The notes under the pieces are model-generated. The model did no database searches, had not been told where the DNA came from, and was given only the letters and a program-made list of their open reading frames with translations. Below, piece by piece: positions 20,372 through 31,392 of a DNA stretch of 64,000 nucleotides. The DNA is from Rhinopithecus roxellana (Eukaryota; Chordata; Mammalia; Primates; Cercopithecidae), in NCBI RefSeq assembly GCF_007565055.1, contig NC_044566.1:60557332-60621331 (forward strand), given 5' to 3'. The translations under genes and the position numbers were made by a program. The number at the start of each line of letters is the position of its first letter. The first letter of the stretch is position 1.

Positions 20372-20666
20372 TTTTCTTTTCTTTTTTTGAGACAGAGTTT
20401 GGCTCTGTTGTCCAGGCTGGAGTGCAGTGGCGCAATCTGGGCTTTGCAACCAGCCTCGCGGGTTCAAGCGATTGTCCTGCCTCGGTCTCCCAAGTAGCTG
20501 GGACTATAGGCACCTGCCACCACACCAGGCTAATTTCTGTATTTTTCATAGAGATGGGGTTTCACCATGTTGCCCAGGCTGTTCTCGAACTCCTGGCCTC
20601 AGGTGATCCACCCACCTTGGCCTCCAAAAGTGTTGGGATTACAGGCGTGGGCTACCGCACCCAGCT
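20372..20666 (-). mobile_element. Alu inside the THE1 internal region, antisense
   Basis: A minus-strand Alu flanked by ggtttttcttttc-like copies on both sides (left about 20355, right about 20667), read as a decayed target duplication. Confidence 0.93.
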
Positions 20667-21163
20667 GGTTTTTTATTTTCTACTGCATTATCAGGCTGCA
20701 AATTTTCTGAATTTTTGTGCTCTGTTTCCCTTTTAAAATAGAATGATTTTAACAGCACCCAAGTCACCTCTTAAATGCTTTGCTGCTTAGAAATTTCCTC
20801 CAGCAGATACCCTAAATCAACTCTCTCAAGTTCAAAGTTCCACAAATCTCTAGGGCAGGGGCAAAATGCCACTAGTCTTTTGGCTAAAACATAACAGGAA
20901 TCACCTCTGCTCCAATTCCCAACAAATTCCTCATTTCCATCTGAGACCAACTCAGCCTGGACCTTATTGTTCATATCACGATCAGCATTTTTGTCAAAGC
21001 CATTCAACAAGTTTTTAGGAGGCTGCAAACTTTCCCACATTTTCCTGCCTTCTTCTGAGCCCTCCAAACTGTTGCAACCTCTGCCTGATACCCAGTTCCA
21101 AAGTTGCTTGCACCTTTTTGGGTATCTTTTCAGCAACACCCTACTTCATTGGTACCAATTTAC

Positions 21164-21519
21164 TGTATTAGTCCGTTTTCATGCTGCTGATAAAGACACA
21201 CTCGAGACTGGGAAGAAAAAGAGGTTTAATTGGACTTACATTTCCACATGGCTGGGGAGGCCTCAGAATCATGGTGGAAAGTGAAAGGCATTTTCTACAT
21301 GGTGGCAGCAAGAGAGAATGAGAAAGATGCAAACGCAGAAACCCCTGATAAAACCATCAGATCTCATGAGACTTATTCACTAACATGAGAACAGTATGGG
21401 GGAAACCGCCCCCCATGATTCAAATTATCTCCTATTGGGTCCCTCCCACAACACGTGGGAATTATGGGAACACAATTAAATATGAGATTTGGGTGGGAAC
21501 ACAGAGCCAAACCATATCT
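21164..21519 (-). repeat. 5' LTR of the THE1-type provirus
   Basis: About 356 bp, from tgtattagtccg to accatatc. Its outer end runs into a TA-rich tandem repeat, so no target duplication can be read. Confidence 0.88.
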
Positions 21520-21600
21520 GTATCTATCTATATATTATATATAATGACTATATATTATATTATATATAATGACTATATATTATACATATAGTTATGTATG
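21520..21600. repeat. AT-rich tandem repeat
   Basis: About 2.5 copies of a 20-25 bp unit of the type ctatatattatatataatga. The unit is itself near-palindromic, so strong hairpins are likely. Confidence 0.8.
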
Positions 21601-21980
21601 CTACCACAACATTTCTTTTTATTTTCACTGGGGACAGGTGAAAGGACTTTCTTGTACATATTGAATAGTATGAATAATGTTAGTATACCTGCTAATCTAT
21701 AAGATCTAAATTTTGATATATCTATGGGAGCTTTAAAAATCCAGAAAAAGCTCTTTTCTTTCTTAAAAACAAAGGCTAGCTTTGTATATCAGAAAACTAA
21801 ACATGAATTCCTTTTTATACTTTGTATTTCTGTTGCAATAAACCTAACTGTCTAGAAACAAAAGTGCCCCTTGTAGAATAGGGAGAGATTGATCATAAGC
21901 AAATGCAAAAGAGAAAAGTACCTTAATAAAGATGGTTCTTACTTTTTATACAGGATGCAGACTGCTCCATTCTACCCTTC
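21601..21980. other. No gene seen
   Basis: AT-rich DNA without repeat assignment or coding signal. Confidence 0.5.
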
Positions 21981-21984
21981 TACT

Positions 21985-22945
21985 TCCACATTAATGGAGT
22001 GTCTGCTAAATGCCAGGCACTGGGCTTTGTGCCAGGGACACAAGACGTGGTTTGTGTCCTCATTGAGTCATAGTCTAGACCTGTATGGTAGCCACTACGT
22101 CCCATGTGGTTATCGAGCATGTGAGACATACTGTGTAAAGCACACATCAGATTTCAAAGACTAAGTATAAACAAAGAATGTAAACCATCTCATTAATCAT
22201 TTTTATACTGATAACATGTTAAAATAATAGCATACTGGATATATTGGGTTAAATATATTAAAATTAATATTTCCCTTTTTATTGTGGCTATTAGAAAATT
22301 TAAAACTATATGTGTGGTTCACATTATGTTCCTAATGGACAATGCTAGTCTGGGGATGAAAGACACATAAATAATGTGGTAAGGACAGCGATAGAGGTAG
22401 CCACAGGATACCATGGGAGCAGGAAGGGATTCCCATCTCAAACCCTCAAAACAAAAGGGCAGGGACACGGGTGGGCGGTTGCTGGTATTAATTAACATTT
22501 CCTGGAGGGGTGACACATGAGCTTAGTCTGGAAGAATAACTAAGAGTTCGGTGAAGGGACTGGGAGATGGAAGGCATGGCAAATAGGGCAACGTGTGTTG
22601 TATCTGTCACCCAGTACTTGGCATGTAACAAATGTATAATATATGGAAGCTTTTACAGACACTAAGAGGAGACACAGCATGGAAGATGAAGGGAACTTAA
22701 GCAGCTCCGGACCACCAGTGGGGGATTTGGGGTTTTATCCTGTAGGTGGTAGACAGATGAAAGTTTTAAGAAGGGGAGTAAGAGTTTCGTATCAGAGAAC
22801 TCTGTCTGGCAAATGATGGATCAAGGGGGACAAGGCTGGAGGCAGGTAGATGAGTTAAGTGGCTGTTGCAAAAGATGAGGTGAGAAATGATGAGCGCCTG
22901 AACCAGGTCAGTAGCAGTGGGGATCAAAGGAGGGCACAGCGAAGG
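21985..22945 (+). mobile_element. Ancient mammalian repeat (family not named), split
   Basis: The left part (tggagtgtctgctaaatgccaggcactgggc) carries the MIR/L2-like 'gtgccaggcactg' motif. The right part (gacacatgagcttagtctgg; ggggttttatcctgtaggtgg; actctgtctggcaaatgatgg; ggctggaggcaggtagatgag) continues a long ancient repeat recurring elsewhere in the window (33.8, 40.4 and 55.5 kb). A hAT-like element at 22083-22345 splits it. I recognise the shared pattern but not a family name with confidence. Confidence 0.55.
22083..22345 (-). mobile_element. Non-autonomous hAT-like DNA transposon
   Basis: The segment shows the internal pattern tagccac...catgtggttatcgagc near one end and attgtggctattagaaaattt and cctaatggac near the other. 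This is a mammalian MITE-like repeat of about 260 bp. Ends are degenerate inverted repeats, and the flanks contain ctagac/ctagtct as a possible decayed 8-bp duplication. Orientation is conventional and uncertain. Confidence 0.55.
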
Positions 22946-23640
22946 AATGTTAAGGTCTGTGCAAAGCCCAGCATCTGGAACAAAGCTCGCACTTACAAAT
23001 ATCCGCTGTATGGAGGAGGGAAGGATTCAGAACTGAGGTCGGCAATATTCTGTGTCTTTCTTCTCCATCAGTGAATCTGATTTTTAAATTACAACAAACA
23101 TGAGTCAGAGGGGATAAAAGCCTAATATTCTGGGACTCTGAGTTCAAGTCTTCATGCCCCCACAAAATCACAAATGAGCACCCTAAAAAAACTACAAATG
23201 TGATCACAAAAATGCTGCTATTAGTCTTGGAGGAATTATAACAAAGGGAAGAAGTGGTAAATTCCAAAGAAAGGTAAAAAGCGTATCTTACAAACTGCAA
23301 AACTATAACATGAATTTTATTCTTTGTTCACATTCCAGGGTAAATAAGTAGTTTTTAAGAACTCTGAAAGGAAATCAACAATCATTAGCAACCGATAGCT
23401 ATTTACTATATCAACCTCCTTGCAAATCCTGGTGGAATTACCAGATTAAAAGACAAAAAGAAAATGTAGTAAGGAATTTTATAAAAATCTTTTATTAAAC
23501 TCCCATAATCTAGAAAACTATAGACTTCATACTTAGGGGGATTCATAATCACATAAATGAGTGTCTATTACGTACCTTACACTAGACAGTTCTTGGCAAA
23601 TACTTATTTATCAAATGAATGAGTGAATGATTAACCATTA
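22946..23640. other. No gene seen
   Basis: Unassigned AT-rich DNA. An open frame of 116 codons on the minus strand (22950-23300) has no motif or splice context. Confidence 0.5.
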
Positions 23641-23870
23641 CCAGTTTCCCCAGGCAGTTTGCTCCACATCCTATGCTCTAATAGCACTAAAGTTTATATA
23701 TATATATATATCACACATTATATTGTAATTATTTTTATGTGTCTGTCACTCCCACTAGATCATCAAATTCTCCTGCCAGAGTCTTATTCATCATTTGTCC
23801 CCAGGGCCCAGCACTGGGCCTAAAATAGCATGGTGCTCAATTAGCATTTGTGAATTAAATAGAAAGAAAT
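23640..23870 (+). mobile_element. L2 LINE 3' end with internal (TA)n
   Basis: It shows the L2 3' pattern: cacattatattgtaattattt, gtctgtcactcccactagatc, gtcttattcatcatttgtcc, cagggcccagcactgggcct, then ctcaattagcatttgtgaat. A TA run at about 23696-23711 is embedded. Confidence 0.7.
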
Positions 23871-23984
23871 AAACAGAACGGATATATTCAAAGATAAGAA
23901 AGGTTGAGAATAAAGTCCTAAACTCTCTTTATAAACATTAATACGGTAGAACTAGCCCTTCAAAGGAAATATAACCTTGAGTTG

Positions 23985-24440
23985 GATGAACATAATAAAG
24001 AGTTCACCAGTCATGTTGGCAGTGCTCAGACCACATCTGGAGTGGTCAGTGCCATATTTTAAGAGGGACCTTGAAAAATTGAGGCCCAAGATACTGAAAA
24101 GTATAGAAACAAGCTCCTAGAAAGAACGATTTTAAAACTGAGAAAGATATCATCAAGAAATCTAGAAGAACCAACATGCAAAGGGCTGTTACCATGAAGA
24201 ACACTCAACTTCATGTGCCTTCACAGTGAATAACTTGGTAGATGGTACGGGTAGGTTAAATTGGTTGTGGTATGAGAAAAAAGTTCCAACAATCACAGTT
24301 GCTCACTTATAGAATAAACTGTTTGCAGAAGAAGAGATCTCCTTGTCTTCAAAAATTTCTAGAAGAGGTCAAAGAAGCATTTAACAATTCACCAGAAATA
24401 CTGGGGCATCATAGCGGGCTTTCTTGGGATGGAAGAAAGA
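23985..24440 (+). mobile_element. L3/CR1-like fossil LINE
   Basis: The pattern gcagtgctcagaccacatctggag, attttaagagggaccttgaaaaattgagg, aaagggctgttaccatg and gaagaagagatctccttgtc follows CR1/L3 3' regions, including the 'accacatctggagt' block. These are among the oldest LINEs in mammals. It is strongly decayed, with no open frame. Confidence 0.55.
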
Positions 24441-25400
24441 GCTGAGGCCACCACCCAGTTTCCTTCAAATGCATGGCTTCCATAGTATTATTCCTTCTAA
24501 TGCATGATTCTGTTATTGCCTTCAGTTTATATACTTCAAATTTCCGGAACATTTCCATTACATGCACTGTGTACTCTAAAAATTCTTTCTCACTTTTACT
24601 TTGACTAAGCTGTTTGGATCTACTTCATTCTACGCAGTGTTTAACTATCAATAGGAATGTTAGCTTTCAATTACTCCTTTCACCAGTAGATGTTGGTTTG
24701 TTCAAATTTCAGTGCTCCCCTAGTTTTACAGTTAAATTATTGAGATTAAAAAGTTGTCCTCTTTTCAGAAAAACATGGCATTTAATTGCCATCCTTCATC
24801 ATACCTCCATCTAAATATTTTTTTCTGCTTTTCCTCTTCATGTCTAGCTACATTCTGAACAAATGTCACATCTTCAGAATTATCTTCATCAATTAAGCAT
24901 TTAAATGCCCTTAGTTTAGGCTATTAAGAACAGAAATATATATATGAGTAAACTAACTCGAAATATGATCGGCTAGATATTATATTTTTATCTGTAATTT
25001 TTGTTACAAACTGACTACTAAGTACAATGTCTTAGCAATTTTTTATGTGGAATGATTTCCAAATATAGCTGACTTCCTCACATTTTCCTTATGATAACCG
25101 TTTGAGAAAAGAGAAATAAATGTAAATACCATTTCTGAAGAAGCTAGAAAAGAAAAGTAAGCAACCATATTGCAGTGACTAACTGGAATACAAGGCAGAA
25201 TCCAATTCAATAATATAGAAATAAATAAAGAGCTATAATGGGCATGTGGTTTATTGGATAACAGTGGATTTAAAGGTCTGAAGGTTCGAGATCTTCTGTT
25301 TCAGAAACATAATAGAGCAAAGAACTGTCTCCTGTATAGTTCCATGACACCCTGCTGATCTCTACCAGAGCAGTGCTCAGACGTATATATTCCTAGGAAC
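24441..25400. other. No gene seen in about 1 kb
   Basis: AT-rich, no coding signal and no repeat that I can assign. Confidence 0.5.
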
Positions 25401-25405
25401 TGTGT

Positions 25406-25433
25406 TCTTGTCCACTTTGCAAAGTGGACAAGA
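25406..25433. repeat. Perfect 28-bp palindrome
   Basis: The sequence starting tcttgtccactttg is followed at once by its exact reverse complement, with no spacer. It lies at the left edge of an L2-like 3' end. Confidence 0.95.
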
Positions 25434-25510
25434 GCCCCGCCTCATGTAGGGCTTGGAACATTGGAGGTGCTTAACATTTGTTGAATGAATATGTGAATAA
25501 ATAAATGAAC
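25434..25510 (+). mobile_element. L2 LINE extreme 3' end
   Basis: The run gtagggcttggaacattgg, aggtgcttaacatttgttg and aatgaatatgtgaata matches the end of L2 ('...cacatagtaggtgctcaataaatgtttgttgaatgaatga' type). Confidence 0.65.
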
Positions 25511-25869
25511 CTAGAAGCAGGTCAATGGTGTGGTGCATGGTGATAAAGTCGAAACATGAGCAATAGATGCCTTGGTAGTTAAACTAGAACAGGGATGTTA
25601 AAAAGTTAATGCCAGCATTGAACTACTGCAAAGACCTCAAGAAAGGAATCTAGAGGAAATCAAATGGCTTCCAGGGAATAAGGAGCAGGTTACTCAATCC
25701 CTAGCCTAAGTCCATGAGGTGACAGTAGTCTGTCTATAAAAAACAAGGAGGCGCCAGTATGTACCAGGCTTCCACAGCATTTGGACCAGTACTAAAGGAA
25801 ACAAAATTGGTTGTATTTGGAGAGGAATCTGATGAGTGCACGCTCTTTAGAGATGGACAAGGACTTATG

Positions 25870-26010
25870 GTGTCATCTCATCTCACCTTCACAAACATCC
25901 AGATGAGGAAAACTGGACCACAGGGTCTGTGATTTGCCCCATGTCATAATGACATTTTGAGGCAGAACCAGGATTAGAATCCAGATTTCCTGTTGCTTCA
26001 TTTGGATGCC
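25870..26010 (-). mobile_element. MIR SINE fragment, antisense
   Basis: It shows catctcaccttcacaaacat, cagatgaggaaaactggacc and gcagaaccaggattagaatc, the reverse-complement MIR core. Confidence 0.7.
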
Positions 26011-27078
26011 CCTTCAATTCTTTACCCATCCTCCAAAAGAGAACCCCGATTACAACTCCTGCTTGATGAGGACCTTAGAGACTCACCTTTCCCAAGGATC
26101 TCAGGATACACTTATATATCAAGGTTTCCTTAAATTTTCCAGAATTACCTGCCAGAATTATCTCACCAAACAGTCCTTTTAACAGACCCTTTATTTTCCA
26201 TCACACTCAATTTTCCTAAGCTTATGTTTATCCCCAAAGCAATATAAAATGTATTTCAAAGTATTTTCTAATGGAGAAATAGAACTGTTCAGTACTATAT
26301 TTAGAATAAAATAGGTGTCTCAGTCATGGTTTGAAACTAAGTGCAAACGTCTGGGCTAGGAACTGGGAGCCAGCAGAGGCTCTGCTGGTGATTCTGGAGC
26401 TCTGTATGGGTAAATCCCACATAATGCAACTCGCAGGGGGAAGCTGCTAGGCCAGCCTTGTGACTGTGTGTCTGCGTGTGGCTACAGGAGGTGGAGCTCA
26501 AGGAATGTGTTATCTCCCCAAATCTTGTAACAACACATTTAATCAGGAAGAATTTGAAATTACTCAATTTTATTACTCATTTTGGCTAAAAGCCACGGAA
26601 TACTTCGGTTTTACTGGCCTTAAAGCAAACATGTGGACTGCAGCAAAGCATGAGGGGCATTGGAAAACACAGGTGGGACTTGGTCCAGGGGATGGAGTTC
26701 CACCCCAGAGTTTCTAAAAGACAAAATGACTCTGTGGGAATAGAATGTTTTGGGTGAAACTTAAGTGGGATTTCTAGTTTCACTCTTCCAGTAATCAGTC
26801 AGGATTCAACTACCTTAACCTACAAAGTAAATTATTTATAATTAAAAACTTAGAACTAATCTTGATTAAGGAGTGGATAAGGGCAAAAGAAGCATTGTCA
26901 AGAAAGAAACACAAAATGCCCACTACTAAGAAAAAAAAATGCAAACTTTTGAGGTAATTTGCTAAAACTTGCATGTTTACTTATTAAGCAAATAGTTTTA
27001 CTTCATGATCATACGGGTCTTTTAAATAAAATATCTACCGTCACTTTGGAGAACTATTTTTTTTTTCAAAGAAAGAAA
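26011..27078. other. No gene seen in about 1 kb
   Basis: Short frames on both strands around 26337-26783 have no homologous motif and no convincing splice boundaries. No repeat assigned. Confidence 0.5.
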
Positions 27079-27086
27079 TGAAAGGT

Positions 27087-27403
27087 TTTTTTTTATTGTT
27101 GTTTGCTTTTGTTTGTTTGTTTTTGAGACAGAGTCTTGCTCTGCCACCCAGGCTGTGCAGTGGTATGTTCTGAGCTCACTGCAACCTCTGCCTCCCAGGT
27201 TCAAGTGATTTTCCTGCCTCAGCCTGTCAAGTAGCTGCGCCTACAGGAGCGTGCCACCACGCCTGGCTAATTTTTGTATTTTTAGTAGAGACGGAGTTTC
27301 AATATGTTGGCCAGGCTGGTCTCGAACTCCTTACCTCAGGTGATCTGCCTGCCTCAGCCTCCCAAAGTGCTGGGATTATAGACGTGAGCCACTGTGCATG
27401 GCT
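27087..27403 (-). mobile_element. Alu, antisense
   Basis: A minus-strand Alu with a long T/G-interrupted tail (ttattgttgtttgcttttgtttg). The target duplication tgaaaggt is seen at about 27079 and 27403. One deletion in the right arm (caggctgtgcagtgg) removes part of the usual ggagtgcagtgg. Confidence 0.93.
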
Positions 27404-28178
27404 GAAAGGTGTTTTTATAATAAAATTGCTATAAAATTTTATGCAGTATTATGCTAACATTTAGTTAATGCTATTGTAAAAACTTCTGTCAAGTACTAAA
27501 CACTTGTCTCATGTTACTACAATTCATCACAATCACTGAATCTGACAATTAGAGGACAACTGAGGAAACCGAGGCCTGGGGGACTCATTATTCTAGATAG
27601 AGGCCCTAATGCACACTGACACAAGGCACAGTCTTACCAAAACATTAAAACCAGACTTTAAAATACATGAGGTAGTGGATATGTTAATTAGCTTGACTTA
27701 GTCATTTCACAATGTGTGTGTGTGTGTGTATACACATATATGTACTGTTATACTCCATTACATATGAAAGAAGTTTTGTTTGTCAATCAAAAAGTTAATT
27801 GAAAAAACCCCAAAGGATAAAAGGATTATTATAGGAAAATGTTTGGTTTATGAAAATGAAGTTAGAACCTCTGGTTTCTGCAGTGTTGTGGAATACGTAA
27901 CAAGAAAATCTTCCTGTTAAAATCACCCAGATACATGGGCTGCAATATGGGACACCATTTTTAACGTGCATAGCTAAGTTTTTAGAAAAGGAGAAATTAT
28001 AGGGTTCCAGAAACACCCCAAGAATTGAATACCAGTGAGCACATGAGGTGACACTATGGTGGCCCTGGAAGGAGAGGCTGGCAACACTGGCTAGTCTTGG
28101 GAACCTGGGAGCTTGAGTTCCAGGCTGACTGGAGACAGGAAATAAGGCCTTGGGCTTATGGCAAGATATATTTTTGTC
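27404..28178. other. No gene seen; includes (TG)n at 27712-27729
   Basis: A 154-codon minus-strand frame (27795-28259) begins in antisense Alu and has no recognisable protein. Otherwise AT-rich DNA with a small TG repeat followed by tatacacatatatg. Confidence 0.55.
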
Positions 28179-28196
28179 AATAAATATGTATGTGGT

Positions 28197-28508
28197 GGTC
28201 GGGCGCAGTGGCTCACACCTGTAATCACAGCACTTTGGGGGCCAAGGTGGGCAGATCACGAGTTCAGGAGATTGAGACCATCCTGGCTAACATGGTGGAA
28301 CCCCGTTTCTACTAAAATACATACAAAAAATTAGCCGGGCATGGTGGCGGGCACCTGTAGTCCCAGCTACTCGGGAGGCTGAGGCAGGAGAATGGGGTGA
28401 ACCTGGGAGGCGGAGCTTGCAGTGAGCCGAGATCGCGCCACTGTACTCCAGCCTGGGTGACAGAGCGAGACTCGGTCTCAAAAAATAAAATAAAAATTAA
28501 AATAAAAA
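28197..28508 (+). mobile_element. AluY-like with perfect 18-bp TSD
   Basis: It starts ggtcgggcgcagtggctcac and ends in an A/T-mixed tail. The duplication aataaatatgtatgtggt lies at 28179-28196 and 28509-28526. It sits immediately left of the mariner relic. Confidence 0.96.
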
Positions 28509-28603
28509 AATAAATATGTATGTGGTAAAAATATGAAGGGACATCAAAAAGTTCATGGAAAAAATGGGATTAAAAGATAAACATTTTAAAAATGCAAACT
28601 TGA

Positions 28604-28909
28604 GGCTGGGCGTGGTGGCTCACGCCTGTAATCCCAGCACTTTGGGAGGCCGAGATGGGTGGATCACGAGGTCAGGAGATGGAGACCATCCTGGCTAACA
28701 CGGTGAAACCCCGTCTCTACTAAAAAATACAAAAAACTAGCCGGGCGAGGTGGCGGGCGCCTGTAGTCCCAGCTACTTGAGAGGCTGAGGCAGGAGAATG
28801 GCGTGAACCCAGGAGGCGGAGCTTGCAGTGAGCTGAGATCCGGCCACTGCACTCCAGCCTGGGCAAAAGAGTGAGACTCCATCTCAGAAAAAAATAAAAA
28901 ATAAAAAAA
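28604..28909 (+). mobile_element. Old World monkey-type AluY inside the mariner
   Basis: It has ctagccgggcgaggtggcg and gagatccggccactgc, variants of cercopithecid AluY. The target duplication aaaaatgcaaactt / aaaaatgctaactt has one mismatch. Confidence 0.95.
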
Positions 28910-29450
28910 ATGCTAACTTTATTTCTCAATATAAGCTCTCTCAAGGTCAAGATGCTCACAAGTGATGATTTCAGCCATTTAGTCACTCCCTACAGAACTG
29001 AGGGTCCTGGGAATCCCCATGTGAATGCAGTCTTCTTTATATTATTAACTGAAGAAAAATGGGTGGTCTTTACAGATTTTTTTAAGATTAGGAAAGAAAC
29101 AAACAAAAAAATCAGAAGGAGCCCAATCTGGACTATAAGGTAAATACCTAATGATTTGCTATAAAAACTCCAAAAATCGCCCTTGTTTGATGAGAGGAAG
29201 GAGCAGGAGCATTGTCATGGTAGGAAAGGGCTCTCTAGTGAAGCCTTCCCAGGCGCTTTTCTGCTAAAGCTTCAGCTAATATTCTCAAAACACTTTCATA
29301 ATTGACAGGTATAGTTGTTCTCCGGCCCTCCAGAAAGTTAACAAGCGAAGTGGCCTCAGCATTCCGAAAAACTGTTGCCGTGACCTCTGCTGTTGAGTGG
29401 TCTGCTTTTGCTTTCACTGGACCACTTCCACCTCTTGGTAGCCATTGCTT

Positions 29451-29733
29451 TTTTTTTCTTTTTTGAGACAGAGTCTCACTCTGTTGGCCAAGCTGGAGTT
29501 GGAGTGCAGTGGCGAGATCTCAGCTCACTGCAACCTCTGCCTCCCAAATTCAAGTGATTTTCGTGCCTCAGTCTCCTAAGTAGCTGGGATTATCGGCATA
29601 AACCAATACACCCAGCTAATTTTTGTATTTTTAGTAGAGGCAGGGGTTCACCATGTTGGCTGACCTCAAGTGATCAACCGGCCTCAGCCTCCCAAAGTGC
29701 TGGGATTACAGGCGTGAGCCACTGTGCCCGGCC
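29451..29733 (-). mobile_element. Alu inside the mariner transposase, antisense
   Basis: Flanked by ggtagccattgctt (29437-29450) and ggtagccactgctt (29734-29747). A small duplication in the right arm (gctggagttggagtgcag) and a deletion (caccatgttggctgacctc) mark an older AluS/J. Confidence 0.95.
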
Positions 29734-30394
29734 GGTAGCCACTGCTTTGTGTTTTGTGTTTAGACTCACAGTGATAAAATTCATCTTCTTAAAATTATTC
29801 GAAGAAATGCTTGAATATCTTGACGCCACTTGTTTAAAATTTCCATTGAAAGCTCTACTCTTGTCTGCAGCAGATCTGGGTGCAATGGTTTTGGCACCAT
29901 CAAGTGGAAAATCTGCTCAATTTTAATATTTCAGTCAGAATTCTGTAAGCTGTGTAAGAGGAATCAATTGAAATGTCTATGGTGTTGGCTATTGTTTGTG
30001 CTGTTAATCATTCGTTCTACCCAATTAGGGCATAAATATGATTAATTGTTTTTCTTCACAAATTGATGTGGATGGTCCGCTGTTGTAGGCTTTTATCTTT
30101 GACATTGTCTTGTCCCTTCTTAAAACAAATTACCCATTTGTAAACTGCTGATTTGTTTGGAGGCATTAGCCCCATAAACTTTTCCTAAAGCATCAATGAT
30201 TTAACCTTTCTTCCACTGAAGCTTCAGCATATATTTGATGTTCGTTCTTGCTTCAGTCTAGCAGAATTCATGTTGTTCTGATAGAGGCTCTTTTCAAACT
30301 GACGCCTTAGCCTTCTTAGTGTGTCAAAATCTGAAATTCATGCATAGTTTCTTTCATAATATGCATTTTCTATGTACTTTTTAAAGTCCTCTTG

Positions 30395-30620
30395 TATAAA
30401 AACACTTCATAGGAATAAAGCACATCAGTGTCAGGAGACAATGGCTATTTCTTGGGAGGAGTAATGGGGAAAAGATGGGGAAAGCAATTTAGCTGTATTA
30501 GCTAAATTTAAATATCAGCATTTTTCTTAAATATTAGCATTTTTCATTTTGAGTGTCGTTGTATAGCTATCTATTACAATATTTTTTAGTTTTGGAGTGC
30601 CTTATAATTTTTTTTTAATT
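30395..30620. other. No gene seen
   Basis: Short AT-rich segment between the mariner and an AluY. Confidence 0.5.
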
Positions 30621-30635
30621 TAAAGAAAAAAACTT

Positions 30636-30924
30636 GGCCGGGCGCGGTGGCTCAAGCCTGTAATCCCAGCACTTTGGGAGGCTGAGACGGGCGGATCACG
30701 AGGTCAGGAGATCGAGACCATCCTGGCTAACACGGTGAAACCCCGTCTCTACTAAAAAAAAATACAAAAAACTAGCCGGGCGTGGTGACGGGCACTTGTA
30801 GTCCCAGCTACTCGGGAGGCTGAGGCAAGAGAATAGCGGGAACCCGGGAGGTGGAGCTTGCAGTGAGCTGAGATCCCGCCACTGCACTCCAGCCTGGGCG
30901 ACAGAGCGAGACTCTGTCTCAAAA

Positions 30925-30947
<23 letters not shown>
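30636..30947 (+). mobile_element. Old World monkey-type AluY
   Basis: It begins ggccgggcgcggtggctcaagcctg, has a 27-A tail, and aaagaaaaaact-like flanks on both sides. The gctcaagcctg variant is typical of cercopithecid AluY. Confidence 0.96.
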
Positions 30948-30955
<8 letters not shown>

Positions 30956-31098
30956 TAAAGCTAGAAAAAAATCACAAATAAAATAAGAGAAATGTATCTT
31001 ATACATTAAAGGGAAAGACATCCATTCTTGGGAGAATCAAGGAAGTTGGTACTCTGACCCAGTGATAAGATCTTGGTGGTCTATGAGGGAGCTGACAG

Positions 31099-31392
31099 TT
31101 TTTTTTTGTTTTTGAGATGAAGTCTCGCTCTGTCGCCAGGCTGGAGTGCAGTGGCACAATCCAGGCTCACTGCAACCTCCAACTCCCACGTTCAGGCAAT
31201 TCCCCTGACTCAGCCTCCCGAGTAGCTGGGACTACAGGCACCCGCCACCACACCCAGCTAATTTTTTGTATTTTTGTAAAGATGGGGTTTCACCATGTTG
31301 GCCAGGATGGTCTCGATCTCCTGACCTCGTGATCCGCCCACCTCGGACTCCGAAAGTGCTGGGATTACAGGGGTGAGCCATCACGCCCGGCC
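31099..31392 (-). mobile_element. Alu, antisense
   Basis: A minus-strand Alu from the T-run to tcacgcccggcc; flanks gacagtttttt / aacaggtttttt suggest the target duplication. Confidence 0.95.

Larger units (their letters stand above)
18944..21519 (-). mobile_element. THE1-type MaLR provirus, two LTRs plus internal region
   Basis: On the minus strand: a 5' LTR (21519-21164), an internal region (21163-19294) and a 3' LTR (19293-18944). The LTRs show the THE1/MST layout (TGATATGGTTTGGC start; matching the plus-strand end gccaaaccatatc). The internal region follows the THE1-int sequence on the minus strand. Internal frames are broken and no intact retroviral gene remains, as is normal for this non-autonomous MaLR family. 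An Alu (20372-20666) interrupts it. The two LTRs differ at many sites, so the insertion is old. The subfamily (THE1 versus MST) is uncertain. Confidence 0.88.
28534..30394 (-). mobile_element. Tc1/mariner relic (Hsmar2-like) with transposase remains
   Basis: The ends are TIRs: the left begins tgaagggacatcaaaaagtt after TA; the right, read in reverse complement, begins caagaggactttaaaaagta after TA (17 of 25 positions match). Removing two Alus (28604-28909 and 29451-29733) leaves about 1.25 kb, the usual mariner length. On the minus strand, broken frames keep mariner motifs: YHDNAPAPSS (near 29200), then YSPDWAPSDFF (near 29120) and FPNLKK, the second and third acidic catalytic sites. A 60-codon open piece at 29235-29417 is part of it. 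Stops and frameshifts make it inactive. Confidence 0.88.

Noticed and set aside
20236..20736. 166-codon plus-strand frame
   Set aside because: Most of it is antisense Alu translation (FETEFGSVVQAGVQW type) running into THE1 sequence.
30696..31332. Several 60-90 codon frames with LALSPRLECSG or SSWDYR text
   Set aside because: This is the typical translation of antisense Alu; it recurs at every Alu in the window.
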